A stretch of 64,000 nucleotides of DNA, from the NCBI RefSeq assembly GCF_042477335.2, contig NC_091257.1, forward strand, positions 42,440,501 to 42,504,500. The letters run 5' to 3'. Numbering within the stretch: the first letter of the stretch is position 1; the number at the start of each line of letters is the position of its first letter. The stretch comes from Ovis canadensis. Its lineage: Eukaryota > Chordata > Mammalia > Artiodactyla > Bovidae. A program made the translations under genes and the position numbers. The notes under the pieces were generated by a model, which was not told the DNA's origin, searched no databases, and saw nothing but the letters and a program-made list of their open reading frames with translations. Positions 46,530-57,985 of the stretch are shown here, in pieces.

Positions 46530-47513
46530 AGTCCCTGTTTCCAGTTCTTCAGGGTGTATACCTGGGAGTGGAATTGCTGGGTCACATGGTAATTCTGTTG
46601 AACTTTTGGAGGAACTCATTCTCAGAATATTTGGAGCCAATGGTGAACTGAATCTAACTAAAGCTCAAACAAAACTCAGACTCAGCTCAGTTACACAGTA
46701 GATGACTGACATAGCCATTACAATGCTGGCCCAACAGCAGAAGGGGTATACATTTACCAGTCAGCATGATGAGTTACTTCTGGCATTATTTTTGGTGGGT
46801 TGTTTGTTTGTTTGTTTGTTTTTGGCCACACCACACAGCTTGCAAGATCTTAGTTCCCCCAACCAGGGACCCAACTCAAGCCCTCAGCAGTGAAATCAGA
46901 GTCCTAACCACTGGATCACCAAAGAACTCCCTTGGTGCTATTTTCACAGCTTTGTTAAGATATAACTTGTTATTGTTCAGTTGCCCAGTTGTGTCCAACT
47001 CTATGACCCTCTGGACTGCAGCACAGCAGGCTTCCCTGTCCTTCGCTATCTCACAAAGTCTGCTCAAACTTATGTTCATTGAGTCAGTGATGCCATCCAA
47101 CCATCTCATCCTCTGTCGCCCCTTCTCCTCCTGCCTTCAATCTTTCCCAGCATCAGGGTCTTTTCAATAAGTTGGCTCTTTGTATCAGGTGGCCAAAGTA
47201 TTGGAGCTTCAGCTTCAGCATCAGTCCTTCCAATGAGTATTCAGGGTTGATTTCCTATAGGATTACATGCCTTAAAATTCACCCATTGTAAGTGTACGAT
47301 TCAATCATGTTTAATCTAATAGAGCTGTGCAATCCTCATTACCAACCTTTGCATTCACCAACCCAATTTTAGGATATTTCCATCAACTCTTCAAAATTTC
47401 CTCAAGCTCATTTGCAGTCAAAGCTACTCCCAGCCCCAGGCAACCACAAGTGCTTTGTGTCTATGCTGCCCCTTTCTTGACATTTCATATATATGGAATC
47501 AAGGTATAGGGAG
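46530..47513 (-). mobile_element. Old L1 fragments with a CHR SINE and a BovB tail inserted
   Basis: 46,530-46,620 (GGAGTGGAATTGCTGGGTCA) and 46,950-46,969 plus 47,262-47,513 (AAATTCACCCATTG ... CATTTCATATATATGGAATC) are typical antisense mammalian L1 3' UTR or ORF2 pieces, well diverged. A CHR-type SINE (46,784-46,931, - strand, TTTGGCCACACCACACAGC) and a BovB 3' end (46,970-47,258, - strand) interrupt them. Confidence 0.72.
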
Positions 47514-48479
47514 ATCATAATTTAGATAGTCTTTGGATCTGGTTCCCAAGTGTGTATATTTTTCTACCACTAGCTCAGACGTGCATTAAAATGTAATATA
47601 TCTTTACTTTCTCTCCAGCCAGCCCTGGCCCTGTAGGAGTGTAGGAAAATCCACTCTTGAACATCTTGGAGGCCTTGAGTGAAGGCTCTCCTTTTGCGGG
47701 GCCATGGAACAATCCAAGAGGACTTTGGTATCCACTGGAGTTCGGGCCAGTTATTCTTCAGCCCACATTAACTTGATCAGCCCACCGATGCTGGTACCAT
47801 CGCCATCTACCATAAAGCTTCTACTAAGGAGAAGGCAGGTCACTCTGTTATCTCCAGTGACAAGCCTGGATTCCAGAACCTGCTGAAGCTGTGAGATCAG
47901 TTTCCAGGGTCCAACAGATGCCTCATACAGCTGTGTCACTCCCAGAGCTGGCTATGGTCCTAATACTGTAGAGGTTGAGACGTCACTCTTTGATGCTCAG
48001 AAGACCACCAGCCTCCACCCAATTCCCACTCTGGGGGACTCACTCTTCCCCACAACACCATGAAAGCCCCCAACCCCACCTGGGTTCTCTGCACTCTCCC
48101 TCCAGGACACCTGGGGTAGACAATGTACTTACTGGGGTTGGGCTTTTCTCTAAAAACAAGAGAAAAGTTGATCTTCCAAGAACCTCACAAATACCCCCGT
48201 GACAGGAAACGCAAAGTGATTAGCTGCCTTCTCCAAACAAAAAGGAGGGGCATCGAAAGCATGAAACAAATGAGTATCTCACTAAATAGCCTACCACACT
48301 GCTTTGCATTCACCTACCACAAAACCACATCAGTGAACAGCAGAAAGCATATCATAATTTCAGTTTTCTTAGCTGCACTCAGATTCTATCTACTCATGGA
48401 AGCATGAGAGAGGAAGGAGGCACCCCTCTGGACTACTTAGGCTAAGAAACAGAGTTGGTTCTAGCCCCAGCAGTAAGAA
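47514..48479. other. Unassigned sequence, possible decayed coding remnant
   Basis: 47,650-47,900 has near-neutral GC and several short open stretches in different frames, which could be a degraded retrocopy, but I do not recognise a protein. 47,975-48,200 is Pro/Ser-rich by composition. No gene is called. Confidence 0.3.
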
Positions 48480-48936
48480 TAGCAACTCACATTGTGCATC
48501 AGGCATGGTTCTGAGTGTTTTACATGTATTATCTCTTAATCCTCACAGTGACATTAGGCAGTAAGCTCTGTATATCCAAATCCTGTATTTAAAGCCCTTG
48601 GCGCAAGCTGTTCCTGAATCCAGAATTTTTTGGACTTTACAAGATAATAAGGTGCACGTAATTTACGAAATATAATTTCCCCAAGAGACTCTGAGACAGA
48701 TCTCATACAAGCTAAATAAGGTGCCTTCAATGAAACAATCATATCAAGTGGTGCAAATATAGACAATAACTTTACATTAGTTTGGGTCAGTTTTGCCACC
48801 AAAAGAACTAGGGAAGGCATTGAATTCTCAGATCTTTGGATTTTTGGACCTGTATTAGAGGCCCCATTTTACAGATAAAGAGAATGAAGCACAGCAAGAT
48901 TAGGTAGTTTATCCAGGGTCACACAACTATGATATG
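48480..48936. mobile_element. MIR-like SINE split by about 280 unassigned bases
   Basis: 48,480-48,560 (ATTATCTCTTAATCCTCACA) and 48,862-48,936 (CCCCATTTTACAGATAAAGA ... GGGTCACACAAC) are the two halves of a MIR element in + orientation. The intervening 48,570-48,855 segment is a later insertion that I cannot assign. Confidence 0.65.
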
Positions 48937-49145
48937 GTGGAAGTGCTCAATGTTTCTGGAACAAGTGGTTCTGATCAGTTTCTCTACCAGAAACTCATCC
49001 ACTCTCAACCATCACACTCTACAACTAGGGGCAGTCTTGTGTATAACACCGACCCCCACCAGCCATCCCCCCCACCATCCCATCCCCTCGTTGCCCCTCT
49101 AATGAGTATTAGATTCTCTGATACTCATTTTCTCTCTCCTTGGTG

Positions 49146-49322
49146 GTTTAGTTGCCAAGTTGTGTGGACTCTTTGGGAGCCCATGGACAGTAGCCCACCA
49201 GGCTCCTCTCTCCATAGGATTTTCCTGACAAGAATACTGGAGTGGGTTGCCATTTTCTTCTCCAGGGGATCTTTTTCACCCAGGGATCAAACCTGGGATT
49301 CCTGCATTGCAGGTGGATTCTA
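49146..49322 (-). mobile_element. Bov-tA SINE, partial head
   Basis: An antisense copy (TTTAGTTGCCAAGTTGTGTG ... CCTGCATTGCAGGTGGATTC) that lacks the first part of the tRNA head. Confidence 0.85.
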
Positions 49323-49437
49323 TTTAAAATAATGGAAGTAAGGCACCAGAGTTGACTCGCCCCTAACAAGCCCAATAGGGACTGTCTGGAACTGGGTGTG
49401 GGGCAGGCCCTGATGTGCTTGTCCCCTCTACCTTGAG

Positions 49438-49654
49438 TGGGCTTCCCTGGTAGCTCAGAGAGTAAAGCATCTGCCTGCAATGTGGGAGACCTGGGTTTAA
49501 TCCCTGGGTCAGGAAGATCCCCTGGAGATGGGAATGGCAAACCACTCTAGTATTCTTGCCTGGAGAATCCCATGTAGGGAGGGGCCTGGTAGGCTACAGT
49601 CCACGGGGTCTCAAAAGAGTCTGACACGACTGAGCAACTTGACTTTCTTTCTTT
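49438..49654 (+). mobile_element. Bov-tA SINE
   Basis: A complete head and body with a (CTTT)n tail. The perfect 10-bp duplication CTACCTTGAG lies at 49,428-49,437 and 49,655-49,664. Confidence 0.95.
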
Positions 49655-49664
49655 CTACCTTGAG

Positions 49665-50639
49665 CGGGGGGTTAAATCTCAGGATGGTGTTAAGGGCCTA
49701 GTAAGAAGAGCTGGCCTGGAGCAGGCTGTCTAAATAGAGGAGTTGAATCCTTCAAAATACCAGGAGAGGGCGCATTTCCCCTTTTCCTATTTGGATTAGG
49801 GTTGTGCTTCGAGGTTTTTTGGTCTGTTTTATTTTTTCCCCCCGCTTCTAACCAGCGAGCAGCTTCGATGTGCATCAGTGTGCTTGGTATCCCGCTGATT
49901 TAAGCGACGTCAGCCACTTCATTCATAAACTAAATTCTCTCTTGTGATGTCTTTCTTGGTCTTCGGCATAAACCTGCCCCCAGGCCCTCTCTCCCTTAAT
50001 TTTTGTTTTCTTATTTTACACTGGAGGCCTGTTACCGGGAGAACCGGCCGCACTGGCTTGGCCGAGAGCCTGACCTTGGGATCAGACCCCTGTGTCTGCG
50101 CCCCTGCTAATCCCTTCTTGCAGTGCTTAGTTTGCAAACCAGGGCGACTCTCCCTCCTTCAGTGCTCTCCCTCCTTCTGTGTCTTGTTTCCTCCCATTTC
50201 ACTCTGTCCTGTCCAGAGGCATCCACCCTCCTCTAGTTCAGTATATCAGTACCACTGCTTTTCAGATACAATCCAGGTTAATCCAGTAATCCCACCTGTC
50301 TGGAGCATTTGAAGCCTCTGAGTGTCAACGGTTGGCCTGTTTCCCGGCAACAAAAGCCTCAGAAACATCCTGCTGGCTCTGTTTTTAATTAAAAGTCTGT
50401 TTTAAGGGCAAAATCGGGTGGAACAAAGTGGGTGCTCAATTAACTGTATCTAAATGTAAGCCCTTTAACAAGAGACTGAGGGTTCATCTCCCTCTTTGGG
50501 TGGGATGCAGCGACCGCCTGTGACTCGACTTCTAAAAGGACCTTCTTCGACGACGACCGATTGCTCACACTTCATTTACTTAACAGTTTGCTTTAATTAA
50601 CCCCGTCCTTCACTGCCGTAGCACTAACACCTTGCCGCA
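49665..50639. other. Upstream flank of OPTN
   Basis: Repeat-free DNA, rising in GC towards the CpG island. The absence of young SINEs from 49,665 to 51,813 is consistent with a constrained regulatory region. No exon was recognised. Confidence 0.45.
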
Positions 50640-50818
50640 GTCCGCATTAACCCGGGTCGGGCCTTAACCATGAGCGAGCCTTGGGATTGGGAGGACGTGG
50701 GCTGGTGGAGGAAAAGGGAGGGGCGGAGCGCTGGGGCGGGTCCTACGGGGGCGGGTCCTAAGGGGGCGGCCTGCCGGGGGACTGCCTGCCGAGGGGCGGG
50801 CCCTGGTGGGCGGGGCCT

Positions 50819-50829
50819 GGGAAATTCCC
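50819..50829. promoter_or_regulatory. Palindromic NF-kB site in the OPTN promoter
   Basis: GGGAAATTCCC is a perfect match to the kB consensus GGGRNNYYCC and is fully symmetrical. It sits at the downstream edge of the GC-box cluster. In human, OPTN is induced by TNF through a promoter NF-kB site, and optineurin in turn restrains NF-kB signalling. The same loop is inferred here. Confidence 0.75.
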
Positions 50830-50830
50830 G

Positions 50831-51035
50831 GGCGGAGGTGAGCAGGCTGGCGCGGCGGTCAGCTGAGCAGCGCTGGGCGGGGTCGCGAGGCCGTAAATCA
50901 ACCTAAAGCTCCCCAACCCCCGCCGCTGCCCTGGCCGGTCCCTGGTTGGCGCCTGCATCTGGGTCCGGAGCCCTCTCCCAGCGGGCATCATGCCGAGGAA
51001 GCAGTGACCCGAGGGAGGCCGGAGCACGGGCGCCG
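50831..51035 (+). other. OPTN: Probable non-coding exon 1 of OPTN
   Basis: A splice donor CCG|GTGAG ends the exon at 51,035, with the intron starting at 51,036. The 5' border is approximate because transcription starts cannot be read from sequence. The exon contains no in-frame start for optineurin; it carries a 5-codon uORF at 50,990. Alternative 5' exons are known for human OPTN and could also exist in the intron here. Confidence 0.6.
50990..51007 (+). other. Short uORF in the OPTN 5' UTR
   Basis: ATG CCG AGG AAG CAG TGA: five codons and a stop, 28 bases before the donor at 51,036. Start context CATCATGC is moderate. If exon 1 is used as inferred, ribosomes meet this ATG before the optineurin start. 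Confidence 0.5.
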
Positions 51036-51813
51036 GTGAGCCAGGGCGGGGGGTGGGCAGGGTCTCCCTTTCCGCCCTGGAAGCTGTTCCGAAGCCCCCT
51101 TCCCTGCGACCGGGAGCCGGTAGGGACATGGGTGGCGAGGGGTGGGGCGTCTCCTCCAGTGGAACGGCGGCGCTCGCTAGGAGGGTTTCCAGGCCCTGCC
51201 GATCCTGACCTGGTGCCAAAGGGCAGCAGGGGCGTCCATCCCAAAGCGCCATTCCCCCTTTTTTACCCGCCAGGCTGCCCGTAGGTGACTTCCTCTGTAG
51301 GTCATGAAGGTGGTTTAAGGGTGACATCCTTCCGCAGATTGGGGATGATTATACAGTCGGTTCCTCATTATAAGAGAAGGGGTTAAGGACACGCCTTCGA
51401 AAGCCGTAAAAACTAGCTCCACGAGAAGACCCAGTACACTGAAGAGCCAGTGGCCGCTCTCTAAGGTGATGGGATTACTTACTGAACAGCTGAAAGGAAT
51501 CTTCATAAACCGTTGTGTCCGGGGGAGCTTGTGTGTGTGTTTATGTGTGTAGGTATAGATACATACGTAGAGAATATGCATATTTGCTGAGGCGAGAACC
51601 CCAGAGGGGTTGTTTCTGTTGTGTAAGCAGTAGGCAGTAAGCATCACTAAGAGAAAATGTAACTCAGGTTCCAGCTAGGCTCCTTCCTCCACCAGAAAAA
51701 CTGTTGTTGGAAATTATGTGCCACAGAACTGTTTAAGGATGAAGTGGGAAACCGAAACTTTGAACATCAAAAGCCTAGGATCTATCTCGTTAAGCAAGCG
51801 GCACTGTTAGCAG

Positions 51814-51930
51814 TGGGTTTCCCTGGTGACTCCGTGGTAAAGAATCCTCCTGCAATGCAGGAGATGCAGGTTTCTGGAGAAGGAAATGGCAACTCACTCC
51901 AGTATCCTTGCCTGGGAAATCCTAAACAAC
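51814..51930 (+). mobile_element. Bov-tA SINE, internally deleted
   Basis: Tail-less copy (GGTTTCCCTGGTGACTCCG ... CCAGTATCCTTGCCTGGGAA) missing part of box B and the 3' third. Confidence 0.8.
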
Positions 51931-54900
51931 AATTATTAACAGAAGAACCTCTCATGCTTGCTCCTTGACTGAAGGAGAGAAGAGCAAGGGGGCCCTGGCC
52001 ACCTCCCCCCACTCCAAGATAGGCCCAGTTTGGAAGGGACTGGCCAGGTGTAGTATTTTTTTCTTTTTTAGTAACTGACCACAAGTTGCATATTAGGTGT
52101 GGACTCTGACTAAACACCAAAAAAAAAAAAAAAATCAAACTTTATTTTTACCTTCCCATGCAATCCCCCACCTTAGGTAGAGGCACAGAAGTCTTCTCTT
52201 CTCCAAGCCTCACTCTTTCTGAATTTAATAAAGACTTGGAGTGTTTGGTATGTTCTTTGGAATTTATGGAGTAGTAAATTCAAAGGAAAAGAGGGAAATT
52301 AAACTGTGTTTTGAAAATAAAATGTTTCACTCAGAAAAAAATTATATTAAGTTTTCTTTTTCATTTTGACACAGGTATGAAAATGGGTTGAGTGGTGAAA
52401 TATGTGTTGTGAAATGGCACCCAGATACCTTTGTAGTGATGTTTTTAAAATAGTACTGATTTTCAAAAGTTTAGTTCAAGAATCTGGAAATGAGTGCCAT
52501 TGGAAAACTGTAGGAAAAACTCGTAATACTAGTTATGTTGGATTTGTTGCCTACTGAGCAGAAAGTGTTTTACAAGTGTAAGGCTTTTACCTCATAACTT
52601 GATAGTTTCATTTGAGTTCAACCAATGTTTCCTGAGAGCCTGCTCTCAGTGTGCCAGTCTCTAAGAAAAATAAAATAAACATCTTGACTTAGGTTTGATG
52701 GGAAAGTTGACTGGCATGGGATAATACACTACTTTGCATAAAAGAACCAAGCGACTGGAATACATAAAGCACTATTGGGTACTCAGAGAAAAGTGTAGGT
52801 CTTTTTTACATAAGATAGCTATTTGAGCTGGACATTAAACTGTCCAGCAGATGTTTGCCAGGGTAACAGCAAGTCTAGGCATCTCGAGGAAGGATAGAAA
52901 AGCAAAAGGCTAGGAACTGTGAACTCTCTAATGTGCCCCAGGCATGAGTGGTGTTGGTGACAGGAGATGGTACTGGTGGGTAAATGGGGGCCAGACTCTG
53001 AAAAGCCGTGTTTGTTTTGCTCTGGGGCTGGAGCTCTGTCTGTATGGGAAGGGTGAAAGTAGGAGGATGCTCTTGTGTTGGGGAAGAAACCATGGAGGTA
53101 GTGGGGGCTGCAATGGAAAGAGAAGAGTCAGACAATGGAGGAAGCTATGTAAACTCATTCAGCATCTATTTGTTGAACCCCCATATGTTTCTGGGACTGT
53201 TCTAGGTGCTAGAGACAATGCAGTGAACAGAATAGACAAAAGCCCTTTCCTCTATGGAGGACGACATTGCTGTAGGCCAGATAAGACAAGAGGACCTGAC
53301 CCAAACTGGTGGAGATTGAGAGGAAGTGGGAGTGACAGGACTGGGTGACCCATTAGATTCGCGGGAAGAGGAAATAGGCGTCATCAAGTGTAGCTCCTGC
53401 CCTGGGAGATGAGGCTAAGTCTTTTTCCATTTTCTGTATGTCCAAAAGTCAGACTACCATTTCTGGCATGAAAGGTAAGGCCTCTTTTGCCCCTTAATAG
53501 GATGTGTACTTTGAGTTCTTTTTCCAGGATTGTGATGAATTTTGTTGGTGCAATCTTGGAATGTTACTCAATCCCCTTGAAAAGCCAAACCAGAATCTGC
53601 CAATAGCCAGCTATTCTCTATGGTCAGGAAATAGGTTTTCACTGTTTAAAACTAATTTTTGCATGTGAGGGGTGAACCTGGGAGTACTTAGCAAATTCAG
53701 AGAATCAGCCACACCAGGGTAAGGGCATGGGTTTAGTCTGTATTATTCTTGCTAGTCCAATGTCCAGTGGGTGAGTATAAGCAGATTTTTGTTGGATACA
53801 AAATGACTTTCTGGCAGTCACAGCCATCCTGGAATAGAATGGGCAGTTGCTTGCTAAGGTCATGTGCCTATTTTTTCTGTCGTTGAAGTCATTCAAGCCT
53901 GGTCTATATGCCCATCTGCCATGGAAACCAGCAGGACATTCTTGCATCAGATAAGAAGTTGGGCTGGGCCATTTTTAAGACCAACTCAGGAATGCAGTGC
54001 AAGCTCATGCCTATAAAGCCAAGTCACTGCTATAATTACTTGACCTCTGGAATTAAGAAGGATTATTATAATCAGGAATTCAAATAACAAGTTTGGCAAT
54101 AAAATCTAGAGATTTTATTTTTGATTTGCACCTTCCAGGTAGTTCCCATTCTTCCTTATTGGTGAAATCTTGACATATCCACGCTTAATTATTAATTTGC
54201 CCTTCTGCCTAGAAATGATGCATTTCTGATTCAGATTGGTTGGGTTTCTATGAGAAATTCAGTTACTAAACAGGCAGAACCTTGCAGTAAATGGCTTAGG
54301 TCCAGTTTCCATTACCTTTGAGGATGTTTGTGTGCAAGGATTTAAGGATTTATAACCTATCTGCATTTTCTCAATTGAAAGTAGTTCAAGGAGATGCTAA
54401 ACATTTAGAGAATTCAGCTTTCTCTAACTGGCATTCTACCAGTAGACATTTCACACATACGCTGTATTGTGATAGCTTGTGATGATGGCCCCCCAAATAT
54501 TTAAAATCATAAAATGCACTTTGAGTCACCAAAAATCAATTAAATTGCTCTTAGCAAAAGTTTGGTTACAGTATTTATATGCTTATGTTTGGCATTTATG
54601 CTAACTTCTTATTGCTATGATGTTTAAATAACCAAATAATTTTTTTCTAGCAATGCTGCATAACAAAGAATTCACTATAATTGGGACGGACATTTGTGTA
54701 AGTGAGAGAGGGCAGCATGGCCATGAGGGTACTGGGATATATGTGTTGGACAGTGGGAACTAGACCGTGATCTTGATAGAACCTTAAGAATACTTTTTAC
54801 AGCTCTTTTGAGCTGGAAGCAGCCATAATGATTATCATTTGCTAGACAAGTCAGTAAATCATTGCAGGAGGTCTTCTCAAGGTCACACATCTAGTTAGTG

Positions 54901-56504
54901 TCTTCCAGTCTGTTTTTGTATTGTCTTCCTTATTATAACCCTGCTTTTTCTTTATTTCCTCATGCCCTATTAAAACCTGGGCAACCAGAAAGTTGGTAAG
55001 TAGAACTGGTTTTCATTGTTATGGTTGTTTTGGTGGAGATATAACAAAAAGTCAAGGATGAAAAGTATCTAAAGGAACCGTACCTCTTCCCCTTCCCTTC
55101 CCTTCCCTCCTCTCTCCTCCCTTCTCTTCATGCATCCCCTCTCCTCATCTTTCCCTCTGCTTTAGATATTTTTTTAGTCTGTTAAATGTTTCCTTTTACT
55201 TTTGAAAAGTATAGTCTAATCCTTGAAAACTTGAGGAAACTTAATATTGACAAGTGAATAAAGCATGTTACAAAGATTTTGCCTTGTCAGGTATTTAGAA
55301 TTCTCTGCAAAATAGATAGGAGCACTTTTTATTTAGTAAAAATCCATTTTTATGAAATTTCAGCTCCAGCATAGTTCTGTGAAAAAGTGAGTTTTATGGA
55401 AAGCCAGAAACTGGCTTTTTCCAAATTATTATCGTCCAAATTATTTTATGCAAAATAACCCAAATAATTTTATTGGGGAAAACGAAAGCAGTGTCTTCTG
55501 GTAATCTCATGCCAAGAGACATTACACTTTAGCGGTGTACCTCTTTCTAAATAATCAGGATATGTAAAACACAGCTGCTTTCAAAAGACTTAGAATGCTT
55601 TATCCATGTTTAACACTTCATAGAATCGCCATCCTCATTAAAGAAGTCCAAGGCTGCCTTTCCTGTGCTGGCTGCTCTAGAGAAGTCAGCAGGCCACCAG
55701 TGCCAGGGCCCGCTCTCACCTCAGTAGTAGCACCATCTCTAATCCTACAGGTATCTGGCACCGTCTCTAATCCTATAGGTGCCTTTAGACCGAGAGCAGG
55801 TCAGCAGGCTCTCAGTTCTGGGAGGGCTCCAGAGAGCCCAGGAATTGCCTCCTGCCAGCGTGGGGAGGAAGCGGTGCTCTGCCCTCCGAGGGTTTGTTGC
55901 ATTCATGTACAAGCACTAATAGCTGGTACTTTCCCCGGCTTCTCCCCTCACACACTGAGGAACTTAACAAAAACCATAACCAAAGTGTCCCTGGTAGTCT
56001 CTTAGAGAAACAGTCGTTTGTACTTGGCCCTCCTGCCAGCAGTGCCAGGTTCCTTTGGCACGTGTGGGAGCTACTTACAGGGCCACGGTTCTTGGGACAC
56101 AGTGACAATGTAAGTTAGTAGTAAGAAACCTGTTTGTAAGCAATTCGTTGCTAAGAAGTAGGGAAAAAAAGGCTTCTGGAAGCCTTAGTTATTTAAGATT
56201 GCTGGTAGTGCAGGATGGATGGGTGAAGTAGAATCTGAACTTTGGGTAAGTTGAATGGGGCAGCCTTCCATGCTCATCTAGGGCACTCACCCAGAGGCTA
56301 TGACAGTGCTAGATGAGAGAGCACTTCTCTCCCGTCAGCTTCCAGTGACCCTGCAGTGCCTCATGAAAAGACGAATCATCATCTTTGTGAAATGTGGAAA
56401 TGAAAACATTTGCCCACAGTCTTTGATTTCTGTGCCTGCTGAAGTGTAGTAGGCCGTACAGAAATACAACTGGGATATACCCATCTATCTTATTTATAGG
56501 AAGG

Positions 56505-56615
56505 GCATACACACTCCAGTAGTCTTGCCTGGCGAATCGCATGGACAGAGGAGCCTGGCAGGCTACAGTCCCTAGGGTCACAGAGAGTTGGACACGACTG
56601 AGCAACTAACCCTGC
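56505..56615 (+). mobile_element. Bov-tA 3' part
   Basis: Only the second half remains (ACACTCCAGTAGTCTTGCCT ... GACACGACTGAGCAACTAA). Confidence 0.82.
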
Positions 56616-57465
56616 ATTTTATTTGTGGCCACAGTGACCCCTTTACAAATTATATGCTTAAAATAGTCTCAGAATATACAACAACTGAGCAAGATTTTCT
56701 TAGTCTTTTTAGCGTGATTTGCAAACGTAAACTATGAAAGCCTAGATATTTCAGTAGTACCTTCATTGTATGATAGGCTGGGTTTTAGAATCATCCTTAA
56801 TGCTCGATTGTGCCTTTCATTAAGTGACCTTGGATGAGCTCCATGAATTCAGCTCTGTCACCCAGGAAATATCCATTTAGTTGAGTTTTAGTGAGGATTA
56901 GAACTTGACACTCTGGTGTGATGATTGACCACATAGTAATTATCTAAAATATGTTAGTTCTCCCCTTCCTCTTAGCCAAAAATATGAGATATAAAATATG
57001 GAGATTCTGTAACATTTAATTATTGAGATATAATTCACATACCATACAGTTCACCCAAAATATGGAGATTTGAGCTTAAAACATTTTTCTGGGAAAAAAT
57101 CAACTTCGTAATACTTTGCCCACATCTGCAGATACATACACAGAAACCCTCTTAAACACCTCTTGTTAGGATTTCTTACCATCTTGATATTATTCCCATC
57201 TCTTTCCTCCTCCATCGTCCACCTCCTCACTGTACCCCTTTATATATCCTTATGCACAGACATGTACATACAGACTGAAGCAAGGATGTATCTTTCTTGT
57301 TTGAACGGAAGAATCAAGGTTGTTCAAAATGTAATGGGAAAGAAAGTCAGCCCCTTCTAGAATACTTATTAGGACTTGCACATGGGTTTGTGGACTCCTG
57401 GGGACCCAATGCAGAAGGAGATGGTTATATTTTCAGTTTGTGATTTTTCTATAGGAACAGCTACC

Positions 57466-57631
57466 ATGTCCCACCAACCGCTTAGCTGCCTGACTGAGAA
57501 GGGGGACAGCCCCAGTGAAACCACAGGAAATGGACCCCCCAATCTGGCTCACCCAAACCTGGACACGTTCACCCCACATGAGCTGCTGCAGCAGATGAGA
57601 GAGCTTCTAATCGAGAACCATCAGCTGAAAG
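57466..57631 (+). CDS. OPTN: Optineurin, first coding exon (residues 1-55 and first base of codon 56)
   Basis: Start ATG at 57,466 in context CTACCATGT. The exon runs from the acceptor at 57,455 to the donor AAAG|GTAAGC, with the last exon base at 57,631. The protein starts [12 protein letters not shown] and continues to [12 protein letters not shown], which I recognise as the optineurin N terminus. Optineurin is a cytosolic, Golgi- and autophagosome-associated adaptor that binds ubiquitin chains, TBK1, Rab8, myosin VI and LC3. This exon carries the start of the TBK1-binding, coiled-coil region. Residue 50 is Glu, the position changed in the human glaucoma variant E50K. The window reading frame continues into the intron to a stop at 57,708, but conservation ends at the donor. 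Phase 1 junction with the next exon. Confidence 0.96.
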
Positions 57632-57784
57632 GTAAGCAACACCTAGCCCCATGTTTCTCCATTCACCCACGGCCTTTGGAGACACAGTCCTTTGGTAATA
57701 GCTTGTAGGTGAATCCCTTTGTCTGCACCTGGTTCCCTGGGGAGAGATAGGGCACAGGATTAGCTCTTAGTAAGACTAAAACTG

Positions 57785-57985
57785 CTTCCCAGGGGGCTCA
57801 GTGGTAAAGAATCCGCCTGCCAATGCAGGAGACATGGGTTTGATCCCCGGGTCAGGACAATCCCCTGGAGAAGGGAATGGCAACCCACTCCAGTATTCTT
57901 GCCTGGAGAATCCCATGGATAGAGAAGCCTGGTGGGCTATAGTCCGAAAGAGTTGGACACGACTTAGTGACTAAACAAGAGCAAG
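57785..57985 (+). mobile_element. Bov-tA SINE in OPTN intron
   Basis: Head CTTCCCAGGGGGCTCAGTGG, body, and end ACTTAGTGACTAAACAAGAG. Imperfect flanking GACTAAAACT / GGCTAAAGCT. Confidence 0.87.

Larger units (their letters stand above)
50640..51250 (+). promoter_or_regulatory. OPTN: OPTN CpG-island promoter
   Basis: The most GC- and CpG-rich stretch in the window. Six GC boxes (Sp/KLF type) lie at about 50,720, 50,733, 50,747, 50,762, 50,793 and 50,807. Two of them sit in a tandem repeat containing GGGGCGGGTCCTA. There is no TATA box. A palindromic kB site follows at 50,819-50,829. The layout fits a TATA-less housekeeping promoter, and the position 6.4 kb upstream of the first OPTN coding exon on the same strand supports assignment to OPTN. 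The start site itself is not visible; it probably lies at about 50,830-50,890. Confidence 0.82.
51036..57454 (+). other. OPTN: OPTN intron 1 (5' UTR intron)
   Basis: Donor GTGAGC at 51,036; acceptor TTTTTCTATAG ending at 57,454. Contents: TG-rich sequence at 51,527-51,552, a truncated Bov-tA (51,814-51,930), a poly-A run (52,116-52,134), a CCCTT-rich pyrimidine stretch (55,090-55,130), a Bov-tA 3' part (56,505-56,615) and an L1M-like scrap (57,015-57,060). 52,140-56,500 is otherwise without recognised repeats or genes. ORFs such as 52,944-53,348 and 55,595-56,005 have no domain. Confidence 0.75.

Noticed and set aside
1-49700. Exons of the expected neighbour CCDC3
   Set aside because: No coiled-coil or signal-peptide coding exon with splice sites was recognised. 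The synteny expectation comes from human and is not seen here.
50758-51327. 189-codon - strand ORF across the CpG island as a divergent gene
   Set aside because: Pro/Gly/Arg-rich frames are expected by chance in GC-rich DNA. No recognisable protein was seen.
52944-53348. 134-codon ORF in OPTN intron 1
   Set aside because: No domain and no Kozak or splice support. The composition is that of Gly/Arg-rich chance frames, and overlapping frames exist on both strands.
57376-57708. 110-codon ORF as the true first OPTN coding unit with an earlier start at 57,376
   Set aside because: Upstream codons lie before the splice acceptor at 57,454 and do not resemble optineurin. Conservation starts at the ATG at 57,466 and stops at the donor at 57,631.
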